A stretch of DNA of 25,373 nucleotides, taken from assembly GCA_040758525.1 (NCBI GenBank), contig JBFLVQ010000057.1:1-25373 (forward strand). The letters run 5' to 3'. A model generated the notes under the pieces. That model searched no databases and was not told the origin of the DNA. It saw nothing but the letters and a program-made list of their open reading frames with translations. Within the stretch, counting starts at the first letter, position 1, and every line of letters begins with the position of its first letter. Shown here piece after piece: positions 1 through 7,198 of the stretch. The DNA is from JBFLVQ01 sp040758525 (GTDB taxonomy: Bacteria > Acidobacteriota > Blastocatellia > Chloracidobacteriales > JADJPF01). Both the position numbers and the translations under genes were made by a program.

Positions 1-88
1 GTTCCCTTCCCGAACACGGAAGTTAAGCCCTCTCGAGCCGATAATACTGCACCCTCACAGGTGTGGGAACCTAGGTCGTCGCCGGATC
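1..88 (+). rRNA. rrf: 5S ribosomal RNA, 3' part
   Basis: The first ~88 bases match the conserved interior and 3' end of bacterial 5S rRNA. The CCCGAACACGGAAGTTAAGC element lies at about 9-28, followed by the GCCGATAATACTGCA-like segment and a GGTCGTCGCCGGAT end that would close the terminal helix. The 5' third lies outside the window, so this is the downstream end of an rrn operon. The exact 3' end is an estimate (about 86-90). No clear intrinsic terminator follows, and a minus-strand gene converges on it from 126. Confidence 0.93.
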
Positions 89-125
89 TCTCCTTCTCTG
101 CTCTCTATGAAATTGGCTAATAAAA

Positions 126-575
126 TTATTGTTTGGGGAGATTAAAGATAATAATAGTTTCGCCGCGCAGTAGATCTTCAGCAATCTCACCAACTATACG
201 GCTTTCTACCAAACTGCCACTACGATAATCGACCATAGCAGTATCTTTCTGAAGCTCCTGATAGGCTTTGCGTCCATCTTCTTTATTGAGTTGATTGATC
301 AGAATAGCCGCATAGATACGACCAGCCGGAGAAGCATGCTGGCGCAACCAATCCAGATCAAGATAGATCGACTCACCAGCCGCCAGGGCTTTTTCAAAAG
401 CTTGATAAGTCTCGCTCCGTTTAGCAGCATAACCAACTGCAGAATCATCAAGATACTCGGCCTTACCTAATATTTCTAAATAGTCTGGTAGTTTGCGCTC
501 AGCGTCTCCCTGCCCCCCTAACACTACAACAAAAACTAGCGAACAGATTGCCGAAAGAATTAGCAGCCACTCCAT
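126..575 (-). CDS. small exported or membrane-anchored hypothetical protein
   Basis: A 149-residue protein. Residues 3-20 form a hydrophobic segment (signal peptide or N-terminal anchor) with no lipobox Cys; the rest is soluble and mixed-charge. The stretch around residues 80-95 (HASPAGRIYAAILINQL) suggests a helical repeat, and the motif is reminiscent of short acidobacterial exported proteins of unknown role. AGGGA precedes the ATG at 575 by about 9 nt, supporting this start. A possible promoter lies at 620-649. The gene is transcribed towards the 5S rRNA and divergently from the DUF4388 gene. I do not recognise a function. Confidence 0.72.
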   Translation of the reverse strand: MEWLLILSAICSLVFVVVLGGQGDAERKLPDYLEILGKAEYLDDSAVGYAAKRSETYQAFEKALAAGESIYLDLDWLRQHASPAGRIYAAILINQLNKEDGRKAYQELQKDTAMVDYRSGSLVESRIVGEIAEDLLRGETIIIFNLPKQ

Positions 576-619
576 AATATTTTCCCTAAAATAGTCGGTT
601 ATCTCTGTTGAGGAGAATT

Positions 620-649
620 AAAATAGCACTAAGTGGCGGAAAGATTCAA
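620..649 (-). promoter_or_regulatory. candidate sigma70 promoter for the 126-575 gene
   Basis: On the minus strand TTGAAT (644-649) and TATTTT (620-625) are separated by 18 nt, with TGC just before the -10 (extended -10 type). Each hexamer has four of six consensus bases. It is inferred from sequence only. Confidence 0.35.
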
Positions 650-701
650 TAGCAGGCAACAAGGTAGTGTCTCGCTAAGCTAGTATGGTTCAATCGTAGA
701 C

Positions 702-730
702 TTGTATTAAAGCAGACCCTAAAATATAAT
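702..730 (+). promoter_or_regulatory. sigma70-type promoter for the DUF4388 gene
   Basis: TTGTAT (702-707), exactly 17 nt, then a perfect TATAAT (725-730). Transcription would start near 737 and leave a leader of about 50 nt before the ATG at 787. It is one of the best promoter matches in the window. Confidence 0.6.
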
Positions 731-786
731 TAGCTACCATATATAGAGCATCTATTGCCCTTGACACACGGTATTGGATTGAGCGG

Positions 787-1563
787 ATGACAAAAGAGTT
801 CGCACAACAACCCGTTACCCCAACTGGTGCCGAGTTGTTCCCCATAATTGGTAATCTGCGTGATCATTTTCTGCCGGATCTTCTCTATTATTTGCATGAG
901 AAACGACAGACCGGTACACTTGTCTTTGCTTTGGGAGAGTTTAAAAAAGCAATTATCTTTGAGCAAGGAGAGATCGTCTTTGCCTCCTCAAATTTGAAAG
1001 AGGACTCATTAGGAGAAGCATTAGTACGTAGTGGAGTAATCTCATTAACCGACTTCGCCACCGCTGAACAGCAAGTTATGGTCAATCTACGTTTTGGCGA
1101 AGTACTCTTGCAGATGGGTAGTATTGATGAGTCAACCTTAATACAAGGCCTTACCTATCAGATGCACAGCATCATTTATAGTCTTTTTCTCTGGCCTATG
1201 GGTCAGTTCCGTTTTGCCAAGGAGAAGTTCCCTACACAGAAACCTTCTAATATTCTACTCTCGACACTTGATACGATTTTGCATGGGACAACCTTGATCC
1301 GTAGTTGGACGCAACTACGCCCTAAACTGCCCACTCTTGAGGTAACACTTACACGCGGTCAGGACTTCGAGGTAAGACTAGCAAAACTGAAGCTGCACGA
1401 TTCCGAACGCCGTATTATTGATACAATCCGTGATAATACGTTGGTCAGTGATATTTGTGTGCTTAGCCCAATGAACGAATTTGAAACCTGCCGCTTCTTG
1501 GTTGCTTGCCTGGTAATAGGTCTATTGGTCAGATACACCCCACCTACTACCGCTCAACAATAG
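787..1563 (+). CDS. DUF4388 (PatA-like N-terminal domain) protein
   Basis: A 258-residue cytoplasmic protein. Residues ~22-155 carry the DUF4388 pattern: a start like LPDLLYYLHEKRQTGTL, then a strand ending in IIFEQGEIVFASS, a GEALVRSGVIS helix, FGEVLLQMGSID, and a 'LFLWPMGQFRFAKE' strand. In this family the module occurs in regulators of gliding or twitching motility, development and two-component signalling, often attached to receiver domains or alone as an adaptor. Here no receiver domain is attached; residues ~160-258 form a helical, winged-helix-like tail that I cannot assign. The preceding promoter (702-730) suggests a monocistronic unit. It converges on rpoZ with 29 bp between stop codons. 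A signalling adaptor role is inferred from the family only. Confidence 0.85.
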   Translation: MTKEFAQQPVTPTGAELFPIIGNLRDHFLPDLLYYLHEKRQTGTLVFALGEFKKAIIFEQGEIVFASSNLKEDSLGEALVRSGVISLTDFATAEQQVMVNLRFGEVLLQMGSIDESTLIQGLTYQMHSIIYSLFLWPMGQFRFAKEKFPTQKPSNILLSTLDTILHGTTLIRSWTQLRPKLPTLEVTLTRGQDFEVRLAKLKLHDSERRIIDTIRDNTLVSDICVLSPMNEFETCRFLVACLVIGLLVRYTPPTTAQQ

Positions 1564-1592
1564 ACAAAACGTCTAGCATAAACCAAATTAAC

Positions 1593-1823
1593 TTATAGGG
1601 CGACAGGCGTGCCTTCGGTTTCGTCTAAGGGTCTCCTGGTTGGTGGCAAGGTTTCAAATCGGACCAAACCTGCCTTTACCTCCTCGAGTGCAATACGAGC
1701 GGTGTTTTTGGAACTGACATGCTGTAGACGCGGACGGGCGCCACTACGCAGCTCGCGACACCGCTTCGCCGCGATATTGATCAATTTGAATTTACTCTCG
1801 ATGGCTTGTTCATATGGTTCCAT
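1593..1823 (-). CDS. rpoZ: DNA-directed RNA polymerase omega subunit
   Basis: A 76-residue protein with the omega-subunit core: SKFKLINIAAKRCRELRSGA (residues ~10-29), ARPRLQ, then TARIALEEVKAGLVRFE. Omega stabilises the RNA polymerase beta' subunit and helps core assembly; it can also take part in ppGpp binding in some bacteria. The reading frame stays open to 1868, but the start at 1823 is chosen because AAGGAGG (1829-1835, minus strand) sits at ideal spacing before it and the homologous region begins right after it. The gene stands alone, convergent with the DUF4388 gene. The usual gmk neighbour is absent. Confidence 0.9.
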   Translation of the reverse strand: MEPYEQAIESKFKLINIAAKRCRELRSGARPRLQHVSSKNTARIALEEVKAGLVRFETLPPTRRPLDETEGTPVAL

Positions 1824-2340
1824 GCAAAACCTCCTTGTTTGCCAACCATCAAGAAAAAACAGGCCCAACTAACCCAGCACATTTGCATGTCAATGGCAGT
1901 TGCATTCTCTCAGGCTGGGAAGTAACTGTTGAATGTCTCACTCTTCAGGCTGGTCGCAATCTTATATACATGCTTAAATAAAATGGTACTTGGCTAAAAT
2001 AAAGTATTGATAGTATCATATCCCCTCATGAACCTGCTATCCCTAAGCGCAATAACCTTCCTTACTATTTTATTACTCTTTCTCTATTCATTATCGGACT
2101 CAGGCTTATAAATATTTACTTAGTTAAAAGGGAGCAGCAAGGAGGGCATTTTTTAGCGAATTAAGAAGTGGCGAATGGCTCTTGGATAGGGATCTATGAT
2201 AGGATGGTAGTGTTGTATAAAACTTGAAACTTGATAGCGGCCGATCCCAGCATAAATGCGCTGGGGGTGCGGTGAAAGGCTGCAGAGAGCCGCCAAGAAG
2301 CTGGGTTAAATTTGCACTTAAACAACTGAGGAAAGAGTGT
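1824..2340. other. intergenic region without a convincing gene
   Basis: This 517-bp tract is the divergent control region between rpoZ (-) and the zinc-ribbon gene (+). It holds a 27-codon hydrophobic ORF at 2028-2111 without a ribosome-binding site, and a G-rich segment at 2237-2305 that can fold in alternative ways (listed separately). On the minus strand a TTGACA at about 1893 is a possible -35 for rpoZ but lacks a good -10. Nothing else was recognised. Confidence 0.6.
2237..2305 (+). promoter_or_regulatory. potential structured leader with alternative pairings
   Basis: CCCAGC (2246-2251) can pair either with GCTGGG at 2260-2265 (8-nt loop) or with GCTGGG at 2300-2305. GCGGC (2237-2241) and GCGG (2269-2272) compete for GCCGC (2289-2293). 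The segment lies 36-104 nt before the zinc-ribbon ATG at 2341. No known riboswitch consensus (TPP, cobalamin, SAM, c-di-GMP-I, fluoride and ZTP were considered) was recognised. It may simply be a GC-rich patch. Confidence 0.25.
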
Positions 2341-2553
2341 ATGGAAGCCGCTATTTGCACCCGATGTCAGAGTACCAACCCGCTGTACACGCAATTCTGT
2401 TTGACGTGCGGCCTAAAAATAACCGCCGAAATGCGGCGTGAGATTGGTGTCCCGGCGGGCGCCGCAGCAGTAAAGGAGAAGGTTGATCCGGCACCAGAAA
2501 CGGCTCCTGTCAAAGAGCCTTCTCGCTGGCTGCGTCTGTTGGGAAGATCCTAA
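2341..2553 (+). CDS. small zinc-ribbon protein
   Basis: A 70-residue protein. Four cysteines in two CxxC knuckles (CTRCQ near residue 6 and CLTCG near residue 21), separated by about 12 residues, form a zinc-ribbon. A Pro/Ala/Glu-rich linker and a short basic tail ending RWLRLLGRS follow. The reading frame extends upstream to 2224, but the zinc ribbon begins just after 2341 and GAGGAAAG precedes that ATG, so the shorter start is used. Its ribbon resembles the second ribbon of the next protein (NPxxxQ/FCxxCG), suggesting duplication or shared ancestry. The gap to that gene is 30 bp, so co-transcription is likely. Role unknown; such ribbons often mediate protein-protein contacts. Confidence 0.7.
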   Translation: MEAAICTRCQSTNPLYTQFCLTCGLKITAEMRREIGVPAGAAAVKEKVDPAPETAPVKEPSRWLRLLGRS

Positions 2554-2583
2554 ACCATTTGTAATCTCGCAGAAGGCCGCGTT

Positions 2584-3189
2584 ATGTCGAAATCCACGGT
2601 GAACCGATTCCTTGCCCTTGAGATGGCCCACTGCTCTAATTGTGGGTATGTCGTAGAGCAGTTAGGAATACGTACACACTGCGCCAAATGCAATAAACGA
2701 CTAACAGTCCGCTGCATCGATTGTCAAACTGACAACCCTCCCGTCTTTCAGTATTGTATGAAATGTGGTGGCGACTATCGCCATCTTGCAGTTGAACACT
2801 ACAGTAAGCAACTTGCCAAAATTGAATTCAATCTCCTGGAATACCAGCGTATGGTTGCATTACAGACCAAGGCAACTCTCCATCGCCAGATTGTTCAGAT
2901 CGCCCTTTTCGCCTTTACCGCAGCAATAGTACTGTTGTTTCTGCTAGTGAAACCTGGTGGCATAACCTTAATACTACCATTTGTACTAATCTTCATTAGC
3001 CAGTTACTATTGCGCCGGTTTGGTAGATATTGGTCTTTACGACTGGTAGGAATGCCTGTGCAATTGATCGAAGAATGGCAGCAATTCTCTCTAGTGGCTC
3101 AACGTCAACAAGCAGAACAGCTTGAACTACAAGAGCAGCTTGCCTACTATCAGCAGGAGTTGAATCTATTCCTCAGCAAAGGTCATTAG
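2584..3189 (+). CDS. zinc-ribbon membrane protein with C-terminal coiled coil
   Basis: A 201-residue protein. The N-terminal ~60 residues hold three CxxC knuckles (CSNCG, CAKCN, CIDC) and a fourth in CMKCGG, i.e. two zinc-ribbon-like units. Two hydrophobic segments follow at ~105-122 and ~125-142, separated by a short turn, so the protein is a hairpin in the membrane with both ends on the same, presumably cytoplasmic, side. The last ~40 residues are Gln/Glu-rich and predicted coiled coil. A second in-frame ATG at 2623 sits nearer the first knuckle, so the start is uncertain by 13 codons. It lies between the small ribbon protein and an ExoD-family gene (10-bp gap to the latter), so the three are probably one operon. 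No function is recognised. Confidence 0.75.
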   Translation: MSKSTVNRFLALEMAHCSNCGYVVEQLGIRTHCAKCNKRLTVRCIDCQTDNPPVFQYCMKCGGDYRHLAVEHYSKQLAKIEFNLLEYQRMVALQTKATLHRQIVQIALFAFTAAIVLLFLLVKPGGITLILPFVLIFISQLLLRRFGRYWSLRLVGMPVQLIEEWQQFSLVAQRQQAEQLELQEQLAYYQQELNLFLSKGH

Positions 3190-3199
3190 CTAATCAACT

Positions 3200-3835
3200 A
3201 TGAAGGTAGAATTTCACCATGAGGATAAAAGCGTCTCCTCGCTCTTATATGAAGTTTCCCGCTCAGTACACAAAGATGGTCTAACCTTGCGCGAACTACT
3301 TGAGCAACTAGGTGAACGGGGTCTGCTGGTTATGTCTATGGTACTTACTGTACCATTCCTACTTCCAATATCGATACCTGGCAGCAGCATCCCTTTTGGT
3401 CTGATCATTGCCTTGATAGGTATGGGGATTATCACTAACAAAGCACCCTGGTTGCCAAATCGTTTGATGAACCGGCGTATTGCCGCTGATAAACTAATAT
3501 TGATGCTTGAAAAGGGCGCTCACCTGTTCTCTCGTATCGAGAAACGTATACATCCTAGGCTACTACTGCTCACTCATGGGATGACGATAACTCGCCTAAA
3601 TGGAATATTATTGGTAGCCAGTGCACTACTGCTAATGGCGCCCCTGCCGATACCGCTCTCGAATATGCCACCCGCCTATGGCATTCTTTTCCTTGCGCTA
3701 GGCAGTATGGAGCGTGATGGCTATTTTATTATTGCTGGTTATGTGATAGTGCTAGCCACTACTCTTATTTTTAGCCTAATAGGATTTCTAGGAGTAGCTG
3801 GCGCTGAGAACCTACTAAGAAGCTTATGGCGATAG
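3200..3835 (+). CDS. ExoD-family (exopolysaccharide synthesis) membrane protein
   Basis: A 211-residue integral membrane protein of the ExoD family. It has a short cytoplasmic N-terminus with LTLRELLEQLGERG (residues ~29-42), then the family's typical hydrophobic stretch with PFLLPISIPGSSIPFG, a basic loop (NRLMNRR) and a second membrane block ending in MAPLPIPLSNMPPAYGILFL. ExoD was named for rhizobial exopolysaccharide and alkaline-tolerance phenotypes; its biochemical activity is not established. It sits at the end of a probable three-gene operon with the zinc-ribbon proteins. The TTTTTT tract at about 3863 is preceded by only a poor hairpin, so no firm terminator is called. Confidence 0.85.
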   Translation: MKVEFHHEDKSVSSLLYEVSRSVHKDGLTLRELLEQLGERGLLVMSMVLTVPFLLPISIPGSSIPFGLIIALIGMGIITNKAPWLPNRLMNRRIAADKLILMLEKGAHLFSRIEKRIHPRLLLLTHGMTITRLNGILLVASALLLMAPLPIPLSNMPPAYGILFLALGSMERDGYFIIAGYVIVLATTLIFSLIGFLGVAGAENLLRSLWR

Positions 3836-3907
3836 CCAATGTGAACCCCTCACGAGGCTTCTGTTTTTTCTGCTCCGATGATAGAATAGGGGCGCTTTAA
3901 ACCACTC

Positions 3908-3937
3908 TTGTTGCTGCGATCACACAGATTTTATCTT
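3908..3937 (+). promoter_or_regulatory. candidate promoter for the aldolase-FBPase operon
   Basis: TTGTTG (3908-3913), 18-nt spacer, TATCTT (3932-3937). A short hairpin, TTGCTC/GAGCAA at 3960-3974, follows in the leader just before the ribosome-binding region. The match is weak. Confidence 0.3.
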
Positions 3938-3993
3938 CTGTATCTTTTAATTCTTAGCGTTGCTCGGCGAGCAATAGCGGAAAGGCGACACTT

Positions 3994-5061
3994 ATGATTG
4001 AAAACATCGAGAAATATCTAGGCAGCGAAGCCAAATCGTTGTTAGAGTACCAAGCTAAGGGCATCCCTAAGGAGTCCTTGCATCTGCCGGGGCCAGACTT
4101 TATTGACCGTGTCTTTACGCCTTCGGATCGATCGCCGCAGGTGTTGCGTAGTCTAGCGGCGCTTTTCAATACAGGTCGGTTGGCGGGCAGCGGCTATATG
4201 TCGATTCTGCCTGTAGACCAAGGTATAGAACACTCTGCAGGCTCCTCCTTTGCACCTAATCCCCTATATTTTGATGGTGAGAATATTGTCAAATTGGCAG
4301 TTGAAGGTGGCTGCAATGCGGTTGCTTCGACCTATGGTGTGCTTGGTTCGGTAGCACGCAAATATGCACATAAGATCCCATTTATCGTGAAGATCAACCA
4401 TAATGAATTTCTCACCTACCCGAATAAGTTCGACCAGATCATGTTTGGGACTATCGAGCAGGCCTGGAATATGGGGGCGGTTGCAGTAGGCGCCACAATC
4501 TACTTTGGCTCAGCAGAATCTAGCCGGCAGATTGTTGAAGTAAGTAAGGCTTTCCAACGTGCTCATGAGCTAGGTATGGCGACGATACTTTGGTGTTATC
4601 TACGCAATTCAGCCTTTAAGACCTCTGACAAAGACTACCATGTGGCGGCTGACCTTACCGGTCAAGCAAACCATCTAGGCGTCACTATTGAGGCTGATAT
4701 CATTAAGCAGAAATTGCCAGAAAACAATGGTGGTTATAATGCTCTGTCAAGCAAAGAGAGCCCTTATGGTAAGACTAACAAGAAGATCTATACAGAACTG
4801 ACCAGTGATCACCTAATTGATTTGACCCGTTACCAAGTCGCAAACTGCTTTATGGGACGTATGGGGCTAATCAATTCTGGTGGCGCATCTGGCGACAATG
4901 ACTTTGCAGAAGCGGCGCGTACTGCAGTGATCAATAAACGCGCTGGCGGTATGGGCCTTATCTCTGGTCGCAAAGCTTTTCAGCGCCCCCTCAAGGAAGG
5001 CATACAACTGCTTAATCTAATTCAAGATGTTTACTTGTGCAAAGAGGTCTCTATCGCTTAA
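3994..5061 (+). CDS. fbaB: class I fructose-bisphosphate aldolase, DhnA/FbaB type
   Basis: A 355-residue cytoplasmic enzyme that reversibly joins dihydroxyacetone phosphate and glyceraldehyde-3-phosphate into fructose-1,6-bisphosphate. Features of the DhnA-type class I family: an SILPVDQGIEHSAGSSF entry motif (residues ~69-85), GGCNAVASTYGVLG, FIVKINHNE, and EADIIKQK, in which Lys238 is the likely Schiff-base lysine. The C-terminal GGxGLISGRKAFQRP is the phosphate-binding loop. Such aldolases need no metal. It is followed at 98 bp by a class III fructose-1,6-bisphosphatase, so the two catalyse consecutive gluconeogenic steps and are probably co-transcribed. GCGGAAAGGCG upstream of the ATG is a modest ribosome-binding site. 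Confidence 0.93.
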   Translation: MIENIEKYLGSEAKSLLEYQAKGIPKESLHLPGPDFIDRVFTPSDRSPQVLRSLAALFNTGRLAGSGYMSILPVDQGIEHSAGSSFAPNPLYFDGENIVKLAVEGGCNAVASTYGVLGSVARKYAHKIPFIVKINHNEFLTYPNKFDQIMFGTIEQAWNMGAVAVGATIYFGSAESSRQIVEVSKAFQRAHELGMATILWCYLRNSAFKTSDKDYHVAADLTGQANHLGVTIEADIIKQKLPENNGGYNALSSKESPYGKTNKKIYTELTSDHLIDLTRYQVANCFMGRMGLINSGGASGDNDFAEAARTAVINKRAGGMGLISGRKAFQRPLKEGIQLLNLIQDVYLCKEVSIA

Positions 5062-5078
5062 ACATATCTAAACGCTAC

Positions 5079-5115
5079 GGGCGCAAAAGGCAGCCGCAGG
5101 ACTGTGGTTGCGCCC
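5079..5115 (+). promoter_or_regulatory. stable intercistronic hairpin between aldolase and FBPase
   Basis: GGGCGCAA (5079-5086) pairs perfectly with TTGCGCCC (5108-5115). Inside, CCGCA and TGTGG pair around a GGAC loop. There is no U-tract, so it is not an intrinsic terminator; an RNA-stability or processing element between co-transcribed genes is more likely. It lies 43 nt before the FBPase start. Confidence 0.5.
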
Positions 5116-5158
5116 AGCGTGTGTGTCTGGGAAAAGTCCGGTAATAAGGAGGTAAAGT

Positions 5159-7132
5159 ATGAGCAACGAAGCTAGAATGGCTCAAGTGGTTGATCAGGAG
5201 CCCATTGCCTTCGACGAGCAGACTCTCACCTATCTACGTGCACTCAGTAAACGCTATCCAAATATTGATGCTGCACTGGGTGAAATCGCCAATCTGCAAG
5301 CAGTGCTTACGCTGCCCAAAGGCACGGTCCATATCGTTAGCGATGTGCATGGCGAGTTCAAGAAGTTAAAACATATTATTAATAATGCTTCTGGCAGCCT
5401 ACGTCCGCTCGTTGAACAGGTCTTTGGTATGGAATTAAATGCGGAGGAGAAACTTCGGCTGCTCAATCTTATCTACTATCCGCGTGAAACCTATGCACAT
5501 CTAGCCACCAATCTGCTGGACAGAGAGGCGCGGCGCGTCTTTTTACGCCGTACAATTCGGCATGAATTTAGAATCCTGCAAGAGTTAGCGCGCCGTTATA
5601 GCCTCAAAGCAGTGGAACGTGTCTTCCCTGAACAGTATCAACTACTCTTCCGCGAACTACTCTTCGAGCCACATTTAGGACGTGAGGAGAACTATCTAAA
5701 TGTAATGCTTGATCAGCTTGTCGATCACGACAAGGATTTAGACATTCTACGGCTGACTGCACATGTGATCCGCAATCTCTCAGTGGCAGAATTGATCGTA
5801 GCAGGCGACCTGGGCGACCGTGGACCACGTATAGACAAAGTGATCGACTACATTATGCGACAACCAAATGTAGCAATCACTTGGGGCAATCATGATGTAT
5901 CGTGGATGGGTGCTTGCCTAGGACAGGAGGCTTGTATCGCCACGGTGATGCGTATCTCGCTACGTTACCGACGACTCTCACAACTGGAAGAAGGTTACGG
6001 CATACCAGCCGCACCGCTCGAGAAGCTGGTTCGCACCATCTATAGCGATGATCCGGCTGAACGTTTTGCCTGCAAGGGTGAAGGATTACGTGATCCATTG
6101 CTAATGGCGCGTATGCAGAAGGCAATGGCGATCATGCAATTTAAGCTTGAAGGCCAAACCGTACGGCGCAATCCTGATTATCAACTTGAACACCGCAATC
6201 TATTGCACCGCATAGATCCTCAAGAGGGTACAGTAAAGATCGATGGCCAAGTCTATACGATGCTTGACAAGCACTTCCCAACAATAGACTGGTCCGATCC
6301 TTACAAGCTCTCGCCTGATGAAGAGGCCTGTATCCTACGTCTGCGTCAATCTTTTCTACAAAGCCCGGTTATGTGGCAACAGATGCGTTATGTAACGCAA
6401 AAGGGAGCAATGTATCTGAAACGTGATCACAATCTTATTTTCCATGGTTGCGTGCCTGTTGATGCAGAAGGTAATTTCCTGACAATGCGTATAGATGGTA
6501 AGGAGTACAAAGGTAAAGCGCTCTTTGATGCACTCAATGTTTCGGTACAGCGTGCCTTTCGCAATCATGATCAACGTGATCTAGATATGCTCTGGTACTT
6601 ATGGACGGGGCCGCTCTCGCCGCTGTTTGGTAAAGACAAGATGGCTACCTTTGAAACCTACTTTATTGCCGATAAGGCAACCCATAAGGAGACGAAGAAT
6701 CCCTACTTTAAACTGATCCATACACCAGAATTCTGTCAACGTGTCTTCCGTGAGTTTGGTAGCTCGCCTGACCATGGTCTTATTGTCAATGGTCATGTGC
6801 CGGTTAAACTTGAGCAAGGCGAATCTCCTCTCAAACAGAGTGGCAAAGCCGTAACCATTGATGGCGCCTTCTCAGAAGCTTATGGTGATAAAGGTTATAC
6901 ATTGGTACTCGATGCCACACGTACTTATCTAGCACAGCATCATCATTTTGAATCAGTAAGTGATGCTATCACGCAGGGTGCCGACATCATTCCTAAAGTC
7001 CAGGATATCTCTGTTTTTGACCAGCCGCGCCTGATTGCTAATACCGAAAAAGGTGAAGAGTTGCGTCATGAGATTGCTGTTCTCAAGATGTTAATACGCG
7101 CCTACCAAAACAATATAATCTCCGAGCAATGA
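5159..7132 (+). CDS. fbp: fructose-1,6-bisphosphatase class 3
   Basis: A 657-residue enzyme hydrolysing fructose-1,6-bisphosphate to fructose-6-phosphate, the committed gluconeogenic step. The length is typical of the class III family known from Bacillus and relatives. Calcineurin-like metal-site motifs are visible: SDVHGE (61-66), AGDLGDRGP (215-223), WGNHD (242-246), a later RDHNLIFHGC block and NGHVPV (544-549). The C-terminal GAFSEAYGDKGYTL segment is also characteristic. The start is fixed by AAGGAGG seven nt before the ATG. It follows the class I aldolase, so the operon forms fructose-6-phosphate from triose phosphates. Class III enzymes are Mn2+-dependent; the adjacent CorA-type transporter may help divalent-metal supply, but that is inference. 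Confidence 0.95.
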   Translation: MSNEARMAQVVDQEPIAFDEQTLTYLRALSKRYPNIDAALGEIANLQAVLTLPKGTVHIVSDVHGEFKKLKHIINNASGSLRPLVEQVFGMELNAEEKLRLLNLIYYPRETYAHLATNLLDREARRVFLRRTIRHEFRILQELARRYSLKAVERVFPEQYQLLFRELLFEPHLGREENYLNVMLDQLVDHDKDLDILRLTAHVIRNLSVAELIVAGDLGDRGPRIDKVIDYIMRQPNVAITWGNHDVSWMGACLGQEACIATVMRISLRYRRLSQLEEGYGIPAAPLEKLVRTIYSDDPAERFACKGEGLRDPLLMARMQKAMAIMQFKLEGQTVRRNPDYQLEHRNLLHRIDPQEGTVKIDGQVYTMLDKHFPTIDWSDPYKLSPDEEACILRLRQSFLQSPVMWQQMRYVTQKGAMYLKRDHNLIFHGCVPVDAEGNFLTMRIDGKEYKGKALFDALNVSVQRAFRNHDQRDLDMLWYLWTGPLSPLFGKDKMATFETYFIADKATHKETKNPYFKLIHTPEFCQRVFREFGSSPDHGLIVNGHVPVKLEQGESPLKQSGKAVTIDGAFSEAYGDKGYTLVLDATRTYLAQHHHFESVSDAITQGADIIPKVQDISVFDQPRLIANTEKGEELRHEIAVLKMLIRAYQNNIISEQ

Positions 7133-7145
7133 CAAATAATTGTAC

Positions 7146-7178
7146 AAGATAAGAGAGTCAACCAGACTCTCTTATCTT
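7146..7178. repeat. 13-bp perfect inverted repeat between fbp and corA
   Basis: AAGATAAGAGAGT (7146-7158) and ACTCTCTTATCTT (7166-7178) form a perfect 13-bp stem with a 7-nt loop, 14 bp after the FBPase stop. The arms are AT-rich and the 3' side lacks a clean T-run, so it is either a weak terminator or a transcript-end stabiliser. It leaves only about 20 nt before the corA ATG. Confidence 0.55.
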
Positions 7179-7198
7179 ATCTACGATAAGCTGAAGCG

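Noticed and set aside
2028..2111. 27-codon hydrophobic ORF resembling a small membrane peptide such as KdpF
   Set aside because: No ribosome-binding site, and no kdpA or other partner follows; such AT-rich hydrophobic ORFs arise by chance.
2224..2340. 39-codon N-terminal extension of the small zinc-ribbon protein
   Set aside because: The ATG at 2341 has a GAGGAAAG site and directly precedes the ribbon; the extension has no protein-like character and overlaps the structured leader.
3840..3870. Intrinsic terminator after the ExoD gene (T-run near 3863)
   Set aside because: The only preceding stem is about 4 bp with a 2-nt loop, too poor to call.
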